Positions 7,505-14,003 of a stretch of 14,116 bases of DNA are shown here, piece by piece (position 1 is the stretch's first letter; each line of letters starts with the position of its first letter). This stretch comes from JBEVNX01 sp040507895 (lineage in GTDB: Bacteria; Desulfobacterota; Binatia; JACPRU01): assembly GCA_040507895.1 (NCBI GenBank), contig JBEVNX010000211.1, positions 1-14,116 of the forward strand. The letters run 5' to 3'. The notes beneath the pieces were generated by a model, which searched no databases, was not told where the DNA came from, and saw only the letters and a list, made by a program, of their open reading frames with translations. The translations under genes were made by a program, and so were the position numbers.

Positions 7505-7510
7505 AGGAGG
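7505..7510 (+). promoter_or_regulatory. Perfect Shine-Dalgarno AGGAGG of the DUF6496 gene
   Basis: AGGAGG ends 7 nt before the ATG at 7518. It is one of the two strongest ribosome binding sites in the window and fixes the start of the DUF6496 protein, arguing for high expression. Confidence 0.8.
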
Positions 7511-7517
7511 TGGTCCG

Positions 7518-7970
7518 ATGCCGAGCAAGGCGACCCGCGAACGAGTCGCACGGGATAAGCGGCAGGGGAAAGCACCCTCCACGCAAGCCGGGGAATTCGT
7601 CCGCGAGGAGATCCATCACATCCGCCAGGGCAAGCACGGCGCCCGTTCGACGAAGCAGGCGATCGCCATCGGCCTCTCGAAAGCGAGGCGCGCGGGCGTC
7701 AAGCTCCGGCCGCCCGAGCCTGGGCTGACTTCGCCCGAGACTCGCCGCCAAGCCGAGCGCGACTACGCCAAGGGACGCGGAGCGGGATCGCGCCGCACGT
7801 CGGCGCGCCGCTCGCGCGCGACCAGTCGTGCGCTCGATCGTGAAGGCCACGCGGCCGCATCGCACGCGGCGCTCGCGCGCCAGGCTCGACGAGCATCGAA
7901 GCAACGCAGCGCCCGCAGCCGCTCGGCGGCCGCGAAGAAGGCCGCGCGAACGCGGGACCGCCGGCGCTAG
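7518..7970 (+). CDS. DUF6496 protein with histone-like basic C-terminal tail
   Basis: This small, strongly basic protein has 150 residues. The first ~63 residues match the conserved DUF6496 pattern: an RE-R-ARDKRQGKAPSTQAGEF segment, then VREEIHHIRQGKHGARSTKQ and AIAIGLSKARRAGVKL (residues 7-63). The rest (about 85-150) is almost entirely Arg, Ala, Ser and Lys with motifs such as SRRTSARRSRATSR and AAAKKAARTRDRRR. It resembles the unstructured tails of bacterial histone H1-like proteins, so nucleic-acid binding is plausible. No experimental function is known to me for this domain; related proteins are sometimes labelled plasmid stabilization proteins on weak grounds. It is the only plus-strand gene between the deformylase and the right end. 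It diverges from the aldolase-SDR gene and converges on the LLM operon, with 13 nt between stops. Confidence 0.82.
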   Translation: MPSKATRERVARDKRQGKAPSTQAGEFVREEIHHIRQGKHGARSTKQAIAIGLSKARRAGVKLRPPEPGLTSPETRRQAERDYAKGRGAGSRRTSARRSRATSRALDREGHAAASHAALARQARRASKQRSARSRSAAAKKAARTRDRRR

Positions 7971-7983
7971 CGGGCTTGACGGC

Positions 7984-8988
7984 TCAGAGAGAGGCGATCC
8001 TCGGCAACACTTCCTCGGCGAGCAGCATGAACGAGGCGTGGCTCAGCGGAGCGCACAGCAGGTACTCGAGCGGCATCTCGTCGCGAAGCGCCGCGAGTCG
8101 ATCGACGACCTCCGCCGGCGTGCCGTAGACGACCACCTCCCGAAGATAGCGCTCCACCGGGTCGATCGGCATCGCCTGAACGGGGCTGCCGAACGGCAGC
8201 ACGGCCCGATGCCGCGGCCCGGCGTACGAGTCGAGGACCCAGCGCGCGCCGCGGCGTGCGACTTCTTCGGCCTCGCCTTGCGTCTCGGCGATGGCGACGA
8301 GCCGCGCGATCGGGATCTCGCGCCCCTCCCATGCGAAGCCGCTCGCCGCGAGGCGCTCGGCATAGACCCGCCGCTTGCGTGCGATCTCGCCATGAGCGGA
8401 GTGCGGATCCATGAGAATCGACAGGCCGTGCTCCGCGGCCCACTCGACCGCGGGCTCCGAAGACGCAGCCACCCAGACGGGCGGATGCGGGCGCTGCAGG
8501 GGCTTGGGCAACACCTCGACGTTTTCGAAGCGAAAATGTCGGCCGGCGTACGTCAATCGTTCCTCGCTCCAGGCGCGCAGCACCACGTCCACCGCCTCGC
8601 GAAACCTCGAGGCGCTCTCCTCGGCGCTGACGCCGAAGACCTCGAACTCCGTAAGGTCGAAGCCGCGCCCGGCGCCCCAGTTGACGCGTCCGCCGGACAG
8701 CACGTCGAGAAGCGCGACCTCCTCGGCGAGCCGCAGCGGGTGATAGAAGGCCGCCAGCGACACGGCGGTGCCGATGCGCAACCGAGACGTTCGCGCCGCG
8801 GCGAGCGTCCCCATCATGTGCACGGACGGGCACACGCTGAACGCGTTGAAGTGATGCTCGGCGAGCCACACGGCGTCGAAGCCGCCGCGGTCCATGATCT
8901 CGATGCGCTCGAGCGCGCGCGCGTACACGGTCTGGAGCGGCACGCGGCGCTCCGGCCAGCTGAAGAACTGGAGGACGCCGACCTTCAC
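7984..8988 (-). CDS. LLM class flavin-dependent oxidoreductase (luciferase-like), short form
   Basis: This 334-residue bacterial luciferase-like TIM-barrel protein should use reduced FMN, or possibly F420, for oxygenation or hydride transfer. Family hallmarks are MKVGVLQFFSWPE at the start, AVWLAEHHFNAF (39-50, with E44/H45/H46), a YHPLRLAEEVALLDVLSGGRVNWGAGRG block, LPKPLQRPHPPVW and the late VYGTPAEVVDRL. The start is a GTG at 8988 whose last two bases and the next A form the TGA stop of the upstream hydrolase (GTGA overlap), giving tight translational coupling. It is the last gene of the seven-gene operon and is a diverged paralogue of the longer LLM protein at 9755. Typical reactions include Baeyer-Villiger or hydrocarbon oxygenation; the substrate cannot be read. 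No flavin reductase is present nearby. Confidence 0.9.
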   Translation of the reverse strand: MKVGVLQFFSWPERRVPLQTVYARALERIEIMDRGGFDAVWLAEHHFNAFSVCPSVHMMGTLAAARTSRLRIGTAVSLAAFYHPLRLAEEVALLDVLSGGRVNWGAGRGFDLTEFEVFGVSAEESASRFREAVDVVLRAWSEERLTYAGRHFRFENVEVLPKPLQRPHPPVWVAASSEPAVEWAAEHGLSILMDPHSAHGEIARKRRVYAERLAASGFAWEGREIPIARLVAIAETQGEAEEVARRGARWVLDSYAGPRHRAVLPFGSPVQAMPIDPVERYLREVVVYGTPAEVVDRLAALRDEMPLEYLLCAPLSHASFMLLAEEVLPRIASL

Positions 8989-9758
8989 CCGCGCAGAAAT
9001 TCCTCGATCGCCCCGGCGAGCTCGTGCGGCGCATCGGCATCGACCAGATGACCGGCGCCGGCGATGCGGTGAACCTTCGCCGCGGCGGCGATGCCACGGG
9101 CGAACCGGTCCGCATAGCTCGGTGGAATCACGCGGTCCTCGCTCCCCCAGACGATCAGTGTGGGCACGCGAATGCGGTGAAGGCGCTTGGCGAGCCCCCG
9201 TTCGCCGAGCGGCCACAATAGGCGAGCCGCCGCTTCGTCGGCGCGAGCCAGCCCGATCATCCATTCGGCCGGATCCTCGCCCTCCGGCGGGTCGCGCAGC
9301 TCCTCGAACGCGCCCGCTCGCGCGCAAAGGAGCTCGGGGATCTCCCGGGGCTTGCGCGCGAACGGATCGGCCACGGGCTCGTGCTCGTCGAAGAGACCGA
9401 AGGGCGACACCAGAACGAGGCGGCGCACGTGCGCGAGCGCCGCAACCTCCGCCGCCAGCATTCCGCCGACGGAGAGCCCGACCAGGTCTTCCCCTTCGAT
9501 CGCGGCTTGCTCGAGAAGATCCAACGTCGCCGCCACCCAATCCATGAGATCGTCGAGCCGATCGTGGCCGAGGCCACCCGGAAAGCCGGGAAGCGACGGC
9601 ACCACCACACGACGGCCCCGTGACAATTGCTCGAGGAATGGCGACCAGCGAGGCACGCCGCTAAAGCCGCCGAGCACACCTACCGGCTTGCCCTCCCCGG
9701 CCTCCCACACCCGGCAGGGGAAGCCGTTCACCCGCACGGCACGTTCGGCGGGCTTCAT
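8985..9758 (-). CDS. Alpha/beta hydrolase (ester, lactone or C-C bond hydrolase)
   Basis: This 257-residue alpha/beta-hydrolase-fold protein has a complete triad: nucleophile S96 in GLSVGG (94-99), acid D208 in WGSEDRVIPP and H237 in GAGHLVD. The oxyanion-side segment is GGFSGVPRW (30-38). A cap region of roughly 120-190 lies between the nucleophile and the acid. I placed the start at ATG 9758, not at the in-frame ATG 60 bases upstream. The later ATG forms a 4-nt ATGA overlap with the stop of the LLM gene before it, and the protein then begins MKPAERAVRVNGF as family members do. It is wedged between two LLM flavoenzymes with overlaps on both sides. That supports hydrolysis of the ester or lactone produced by an LLM oxygenase, by analogy with Baeyer-Villiger pathways. 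The pathway role is inference. Confidence 0.9.
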   Translation of the reverse strand: MKPAERAVRVNGFPCRVWEAGEGKPVGVLGGFSGVPRWSPFLEQLSRGRRVVVPSLPGFPGGLGHDRLDDLMDWVAATLDLLEQAAIEGEDLVGLSVGGMLAAEVAALAHVRRLVLVSPFGLFDEHEPVADPFARKPREIPELLCARAGAFEELRDPPEGEDPAEWMIGLARADEAAARLLWPLGERGLAKRLHRIRVPTLIVWGSEDRVIPPSYADRFARGIAAAAKVHRIAGAGHLVDADAPHELAGAIEEFLRG

Positions 9759-11008
9759 CTCACGGCGCCGAGCGGCCTCGGCGCGGCTCGGGACGCGCCG
9801 GCCACCGGCTTTGGCCACCAGTGGTTCTCCCAGCGATCGTCGAACAACCCGCGCAGCTCGGGCGCGACACGCTTGGCGAACAGCTCAATGTTGTAGCCGG
9901 CGAGCTCGCGCGACATGTTGCCGAACTGGCAGAGCAGCATCATTTGCCCGACGTTCAGCTCGGTCGCCACTTCGCGAAGCTTGACGGCGACCTCCTCGGG
10001 GCTGCCGACGATGACGTAGCCCTCGTCGACGATCCGGTCGAACGTCATGGCGTGGTCGGGCCCGCCGGAGCTCGCGCGCGCGGCGCGCGCCACCATGGAT
10101 TCCGCCTTCGCACGGATGGAGCCCTCGGTCATGTAGCCGGGCGGCGTCGCGAAGCGTGGATCGAGGTGCAGGCAGCGGCCATAGAAGTACTCGGCCGGCT
10201 CGCGGTAGAGCTTCATCGCTTCGGCGCGAGTCTCGGCGACGCCGATGAACTGCAGGAACCCGGCGCGATAGGGATTGCGCTCCTTGCCGAGCCGCTCCAT
10301 CTCCGCCCAGTAGCCGCGCATCGTCTTGGCGCCGGCGCGGTAGCCGAAGTAGGAGAGATAGCAGTAGACGTAGTCGCGCTCGGCGCACCAGCGCCAGGTC
10401 TCGACCGAGCCGCCGCCCGGGATCCAGATCGGCGGATGCGGCTTCTGCAGCGGCCGTGGCCAGACGTTGACGTAGCGGAGCTGATTCCAGCGGCCATGGA
10501 ACGTGAAGGGAGCTTCCTCGATCCACGCCCGCATCACCAGGTCGTGTGCTTCCCAGTAGCGGTCTCGCAGCGTGCTCGGGTTCTGGCCGTAGGCGTAGCA
10601 AGTGTCCATCGGCGTGCCGACCGGAAATCCGGCGACCAGACGGCCTCCGGAGATGCAGTCGATCATGGCGAATTCCTCGGCGACGCGGATCGGTGGATTG
10701 TAGAGCGCGAGCGAGGCTCCCATGATGATCAGCGCCGCATCCTGGGTGCGCCGGGCCAGCGCCGCGGCCATCAGGTTCGGCGACGGCATCAGTCCATAGG
10801 CGTTCGAGTGGTGCTCGTTGACGCACACGCCGTCGAAGCCGAGCTCGGCGGCGAGCTCGAGCTCGTCGAGAAACTCGTTGTACAGCACGTGACCGCGCCG
10901 TGGATCGAAAAGCTTCGGGTCGACGTCGACCCACACCCCCGGATACCGCTCGGCGAAGTCGTCGGGCAGATCCGTCCATGGCATCAAATGGAACGAGCAG
11001 AGCTTCAT
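9755..11008 (-). CDS. LLM class flavin-dependent oxidoreductase, long form
   Basis: This 417-residue luciferase-like flavoprotein begins MKLCSFHLMPWTDLPDDF, an opening shared by long LLM monooxygenases. Key blocks are FDGVCVNEHHSNAYGLMPSP (58-77, E65/H66/H67), PPIRVAEEFAMIDCISGGRL, RPLQKPHPPIWIPGGGS and VIVGSPEEVAVKLREV. It is about 80 residues longer than the paralogue at 7984, mainly from the N-terminal segment 14-40, an insertion around residues 240-310 that is rich in Arg/Tyr, and a Trp/Pro-rich tail (RWENHWWPKP). The ATG start has no obvious Shine-Dalgarno. The 83-nt gap before it contains a small hairpin, so it may be translated or transcribed partly on its own. Its stop overlaps the hydrolase start (ATGA). 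FMN- or F420-dependent oxygenase activity is expected; the substrate is unknown. Confidence 0.9.
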   Translation of the reverse strand: MKLCSFHLMPWTDLPDDFAERYPGVWVDVDPKLFDPRRGHVLYNEFLDELELAAELGFDGVCVNEHHSNAYGLMPSPNLMAAALARRTQDAALIIMGASLALYNPPIRVAEEFAMIDCISGGRLVAGFPVGTPMDTCYAYGQNPSTLRDRYWEAHDLVMRAWIEEAPFTFHGRWNQLRYVNVWPRPLQKPHPPIWIPGGGSVETWRWCAERDYVYCYLSYFGYRAGAKTMRGYWAEMERLGKERNPYRAGFLQFIGVAETRAEAMKLYREPAEYFYGRCLHLDPRFATPPGYMTEGSIRAKAESMVARAARASSGGPDHAMTFDRIVDEGYVIVGSPEEVAVKLREVATELNVGQMMLLCQFGNMSRELAGYNIELFAKRVAPELRGLFDDRWENHWWPKPVAGASRAAPRPLGAVR

Positions 11009-11026
11009 CGGCGTTCGATCGACGCG

Positions 11027-11039
11027 GGCGTCTCACGCC
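11027..11039 (-). other. Small hairpin in the only sizeable gap inside the operon
   Basis: GGCGT, loop of 3, ACGCC form a perfect 5-bp stem in the 83-nt space between the VOC stop and the LLM start, 18 nt before the LLM ATG. It lacks a T-run, so it is not a convincing terminator. It could affect LLM translation or mark an RNA processing site between the two halves of the operon, or be chance in GC-rich DNA. Confidence 0.3.
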
Positions 11040-11091
11040 ACGTTGCCGATCTCGCGACGCGGCGCAAGGGGGGACGGACTGGGGAAACGGC

Positions 11092-11637
11092 TTATGAGGG
11101 AAAGTCGCGCACGGGATTGGTGCCGTCCCACGTGCGAGCCGTATCGCGGATCATCATCATGATCTCGTAGATCGGCGGCTCCTTCGCCTCGGAGATCTCG
11201 TAGACGAGCCCGCCCGGGGACGAATCCGTCGCGAAATAGATGAAGCGGATGCCGTTTCCGGGGATCGCTCCCTCGTGGGCGAGCTCGACGCCCGAGCGCA
11301 GGATGCGCTCCACGGCCGGATCGTACTCGGCGCGCGTCATCCACGAGGACACGTGCTGGAAGCCCTCGCGGCCGCTCTGGAGGTAGTCTCGGTAGGCGCT
11401 CGGCTTGTCGTCGTGCTGCTGGATGAGCTCCACCTGGAACTCGCCGGAGTAGCCGAGGGCGAGCGTGATGCGTGGGGCTGGCGCCGGCTTGCCGCGATAA
11501 CGATACCCGTCCGGCACGAGATCGCGAATCAGAAAGAACGGCCCCACGCCCAGCGTCTCCGACCAGTAGCGGAGCGCCCGATCGAGATCGCGCACCACGA
11601 ATGCGATCTGACGCATCTCACCGAAAAGCCTGCTCAT
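11092..11637 (-). CDS. VOC (glyoxalase/bleomycin resistance/dioxygenase) superfamily protein
   Basis: This 181-residue vicinal-oxygen-chelate protein has two paired beta-alpha-beta modules. The first is MRQIAFVVRDLDRALRYWSETLGVGPF (8-34). The second begins around FQHVSSWMTRAEYDPAVERI (93-112). Likely metal ligands are Q10, E70 (FQVELIQ), H95 (FQHV) and E147 (LVYEI), the usual set of four positions with Gln in place of the first His. The set resembles the glyoxalase/epimerase group more than extradiol dioxygenases. The start is ATG 11637, whose ATGA overlaps the SDR stop; the frame is open further upstream but that part shadows the SDR gene. The tail YEIMMMIRDTARTWDGTNPVRDFPS extends past the fold. 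In context it should isomerise, epimerise or cleave an intermediate of the operon's pathway. Confidence 0.85.
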   Translation of the reverse strand: MSRLFGEMRQIAFVVRDLDRALRYWSETLGVGPFFLIRDLVPDGYRYRGKPAPAPRITLALGYSGEFQVELIQQHDDKPSAYRDYLQSGREGFQHVSSWMTRAEYDPAVERILRSGVELAHEGAIPGNGIRFIYFATDSSPGGLVYEISEAKEPPIYEIMMMIRDTARTWDGTNPVRDFPS

Positions 11638-12446
11638 GTTCGACCTCCCTCGTCGAAATCGACGTCGACGAACCGTGACGCCGCCGAAAATCCACCGTCG
11701 ACCGCGATATCCTGGCCGCTGACGAACGACGCCTCCTCGCTCGCCAGAAACACGACCAAGCTCGCGACTTCTTCCGCTCGGCCGAATCGGCCGAGCGGCG
11801 CCATCCGCCGCCAGCGCCGCGCGAAGCGGGGCTCGACCTCTCCCGGGGAGCGCCATCTCGGCGTCTCGATGATCCCCGGACAGACGCAATTGACGCGAAT
11901 GCCTCGCGGCCCGAGGCGCTGGGCGAGCTTGCGAGTCAATCCGACCACGCCCCCCTTGGCCGCGCTGTACGCCTCGCTGGCGAATTCGATGGCGATCTTG
12001 GCCCCCGCGATCGACGCGTTGCACACGATCGCGCCGCCGCCCGCGCGCTCGAGCAGCGGCGCGGCTTCGATCGAAGCCGCCCAGTACGCCGCGAGCCCGC
12101 TCTCCAGCATCGCGTTCCAGCGCTGATCCTCGCCGTAGTCGCCCGGATCGGCCATTGCGTTGTTGAAGAGGACGCGGAGGTTGCCGAGCACGTCACCGGC
12201 ATCGCGCACCATCCGGCGAACGTCTTCCCGGTCGGTGACGTCCGTCCGGCGGAAGTGAGCGTTGCCCCCCTCGGCTCGAATCTCGGCGACGACTTCCTCG
12301 CCCTTCGCTGCCTGGATGTCGGCAACCAGCACCGCCGCGCCCTCCGCGGCGAACCGCCGCGCCGTGGCGGCGCCGATCCCCGAGGCGCCGCCCGTCACGA
12401 TCGCCCCCCGTCCCTCGAGCCCTCGCTTCGCGCCGCCGCCGCTCAC
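11634..12446 (-). CDS. Short-chain dehydrogenase/reductase (classical SDR)
   Basis: This 270-residue classical SDR has cofactor motif TGGASGIG (18-25), D69-V70 before TDRED for the adenine side, and NNA (95-97) followed by Met where Gly is usual. The catalytic S145, Y160 and K164 (YSAAK) are followed by VNCVCPGIIETPRW and GQDIAVDGGFSA. A ~15-residue acidic tail (FVDVDFDEGGRT) follows the usual end. The GTG start at 12446 overlaps the GST stop as GTGA, which decides the start against the long upstream extension of this frame. Its own stop overlaps the VOC start (ATGA). Acidic D43 after the second strand (LVADIQ) favours NAD over NADP. Oxidation of an alcohol or ketone interconversion is the likely role; substrate unknown. 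Confidence 0.9.
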   Translation of the reverse strand: MSGGGAKRGLEGRGAIVTGGASGIGAATARRFAAEGAAVLVADIQAAKGEEVVAEIRAEGGNAHFRRTDVTDREDVRRMVRDAGDVLGNLRVLFNNAMADPGDYGEDQRWNAMLESGLAAYWAASIEAAPLLERAGGGAIVCNASIAGAKIAIEFASEAYSAAKGGVVGLTRKLAQRLGPRGIRVNCVCPGIIETPRWRSPGEVEPRFARRWRRMAPLGRFGRAEEVASLVVFLASEEASFVSGQDIAVDGGFSAASRFVDVDFDEGGRT

Positions 12447-13165
12447 GCAAAGCCCGGATAGTAGCGGTCGCGCATGCGGTCGCAGTACGCGACCAAGTTC
12501 GGCCACGAGTTGCCGTAGTCCTTGATCGGTCCGGGGAACGGAACGCGCATCGCGTGAATCAGCCAGGCGTACACCGTCGCGTCGATCGAGCGCGGCTCGG
12601 CGCCCATGAAGTAGGGCTTGTCGGCCAGGAAGCTCGACAGCGCATCGTACTCCCGCCTCGCGAGCTCTTCGACTTCCTCGGTCGCGTGCCGGCCCTTTCC
12701 GCACCAGAAGAACTCGTGGAGGATTCGCTCGCGAAACTCCTTCACGGGGCCCGTGCGCGCTTCCGGGGGTACGAAGTCGAGGAACTCGACCCAGATCGGG
12801 TCGTAGACCTTGAAGCTCTCGTCCTTCCGGTAGCGCATCTGCACGAGGTACCAGTAGAAGCTCTCCTCGAGCATGCGGCCGAAGGCGACGGCGATCGCGC
12901 GGTCCTGGGCGCTCATGCCTGCATCGAGCTCGTCGCCGTACTTCTTCTTCAGGTACTCGACGATGAAGACCGAGTCGGAGACCGTCGTGCCGTCGTCCTC
13001 GATGACGGGGAGCTTGCCCTTCGGAGTCTTCGTCAAGTCGCCCTGCGGCAGCTTCACCAGCTCGTACGGCAAGCCCACCATCCGTAGATAGCAATCGATC
13101 TTGGTGACGAACGGGCTGACGTCGGGAACTCCCCACGCGGGTATGTAGCCGTACATCTTGAGCAT
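12443..13165 (-). CDS. Glutathione S-transferase-like protein, Fax/metaxin type
   Basis: This 240-residue protein has an N-terminal thioredoxin-like domain that starts LKMYGYIPAWGVPDVSPFVTK (2-22), with GKLPVIEDDG (50-59) and VSDSVFIVEYLKKKYG (62-77). The helical C-terminal domain ends in YFMGAEPRSIDATVYAWL (185-202). The opening W-G-x-P-x-x-SPF motif and C-terminal block resemble the Fax/metaxin-like GST branch (failed axon connections type), rather than cytosolic GSTs of the catabolic zeta or beta classes. Whether it binds glutathione is uncertain; S17 is the only candidate near the usual catalytic position. A very strong GGAGGAGGAG ribosome binding site precedes the ATG. The gene is second in the operon, 26 nt after the C-factor-like SDR, and overlaps the next SDR by 4 nt. 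Confidence 0.85.
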   Translation of the reverse strand: MLKMYGYIPAWGVPDVSPFVTKIDCYLRMVGLPYELVKLPQGDLTKTPKGKLPVIEDDGTTVSDSVFIVEYLKKKYGDELDAGMSAQDRAIAVAFGRMLEESFYWYLVQMRYRKDESFKVYDPIWVEFLDFVPPEARTGPVKEFRERILHEFFWCGKGRHATEEVEELARREYDALSSFLADKPYFMGAEPRSIDATVYAWLIHAMRVPFPGPIKDYGNSWPNLVAYCDRMRDRYYPGFA

Positions 13166-13171
13166 GCTCGA

Positions 13172-13181
13172 CTCCTCCTCC
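13172..13181 (-). promoter_or_regulatory. Strong Shine-Dalgarno GGAGGAGGAG of the GST gene
   Basis: A triple GGA repeat ends 6 nt before the GST ATG at 13165. It is much stronger than the sites of the other genes in this operon, which suggests the GST-led block is translated most efficiently. Confidence 0.75.
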
Positions 13182-13191
13182 GCGGCGGCGC

Positions 13192-13872
13192 CTACCAGGG
13201 CAGCGCTTCGCCGTTGGCGTGGCGAAACGTTCCGGTCGTCTGCAGCGTGAGCTCATCGATACGGGTGACTAGACCCCGGGCGGCCTCGGCCGGCTCGACG
13301 AACGGACCACCGACCCCGTCGGGCAGCCCGCGCGTCATCTCGGTGCGCACGCTTCCCGGGTGAAGACAGATGACCGCGATGCCGCGCCGCGCTAGATCGC
13401 GCGCCAAGCAGATTCCCGCCATGTTGGCCGCCGCCTTGGACATGCGATAACCGTAGAGGCCGCCCGAGAGATTCTCGCCGAGGGACCCGACACGGCTGGT
13501 GACGATCGCCACCTTCGATCCTTCGCCGAGGCAGCCGAGCAACGCCTGGGTCACGCGCAGCGGCCCGAGCGCGTTGACCTCGTATTCACGCCTGAGCTTG
13601 GCGAAGTCGAGCCGGCCGAGGTCGACCGGCTCGACCACGCCGGCATTGTTGACGAGAACGTCGAGCCGCGTGCCCGTGAGGCGCTCGGCGAGCGCCGCAA
13701 CGGCTCGGTCCGAGGTCACGTCCACGCCGGGTACGACCTCCACGCCCTCTCGGCTGAGCGATTCCGAGTCGCCGAGGCAAGCCGCGAGAACGCGCGCCCC
13801 CCGGCTGCGCGCCTCACGACAGAGCGCCTCGCCGATGCCTCGGTCCGCGCCGGTAACCAGGAAGGTCTGCAT
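13192..13872 (-). CDS. SDR family oxidoreductase, C-factor/sniffer-like
   Basis: This 226-residue SDR has TGADRGIG (7-14), NNAG (75-78), catalytic S126, Y142 and K146 (GYRMSKAAAN), and the block ICLHPGSVRTEM. The layout VNALGPLRVTQALL, then VTSRVGSLGENLSGGLYGYRMSKAAANM and a short GTFRHANGEALPW end, is typical of the carbonyl-reductase/sniffer/C-factor (CsgA) group. I start at ATG 13872 because MQTFLVTGADRGIG puts the first strand at the N-terminus; the frame extends upstream but that part is not SDR-like. It is the first gene of the operon, 26 nt before the GST. A carbonyl reduction step is probable; a signalling role as for Myxococcus C-factor is possible but unsupported. Confidence 0.9.
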   Translation of the reverse strand: MQTFLVTGADRGIGEALCREARSRGARVLAACLGDSESLSREGVEVVPGVDVTSDRAVAALAERLTGTRLDVLVNNAGVVEPVDLGRLDFAKLRREYEVNALGPLRVTQALLGCLGEGSKVAIVTSRVGSLGENLSGGLYGYRMSKAAANMAGICLARDLARRGIAVICLHPGSVRTEMTRGLPDGVGGPFVEPAEAARGLVTRIDELTLQTTGTFRHANGEALPW

Positions 13873-13913
13873 CTCGAGTCGCACCCGCTCCGACGGGCGC
13901 GCGTAGCGCCGCG

Positions 13914-13940
13914 ATAGTCGACGGCCGCCTCGCCGGTCAA
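13914..13940 (-). promoter_or_regulatory. Weak candidate promoter of the seven-gene operon
   Basis: On the minus strand TTGACC (13940-13935) is followed, after 15 nt, by GACTAT (13919-13914). The -35 matches 5/6 but the -10 and the short spacer are poor. It lies in the 131-bp divergent gap, about 40 nt before the first SDR. No palindromic operator stands out in that gap. Confidence 0.3.
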
Positions 13941-14003
13941 GCGGGGCGTGCTTTTCTCCGAGGCGAGCGATAGGAGCGAAGGTCAACCAACAGGGGGGCT
14001 TTC

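Noticed and set aside
7422..7904. Upstream in-frame extension of the aldolase-SDR reading frame
   Set aside because: It overlaps the well-supported DUF6496 gene on the opposite strand, is Arg-rich without domain features, and the family N-terminus begins at 7421.
7961..7983. Possible hairpin between the convergent DUF6496 and LLM stops
   Set aside because: Only a short palindrome (CGCTAGCG) is present, with no stable longer stem and no T-run.
7828..9051. Plus-strand open frame of 407 codons
   Set aside because: It overlaps the DUF6496 tail in another frame and then runs antisense to the short LLM gene; composition is shadow-like.
9821..11170. Long plus-strand open frame of 449 codons
   Set aside because: It is antisense to the long LLM gene, has no recognisable motif and arises from GC-rich codon use in the real gene.
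12447..13256. Upstream extension of the SDR frame through the GST gene
   Set aside because: The translation there is Arg/Gly-rich noise, and the GTG at 12446 gives a clean SDR N-terminus coupled to the GST stop.
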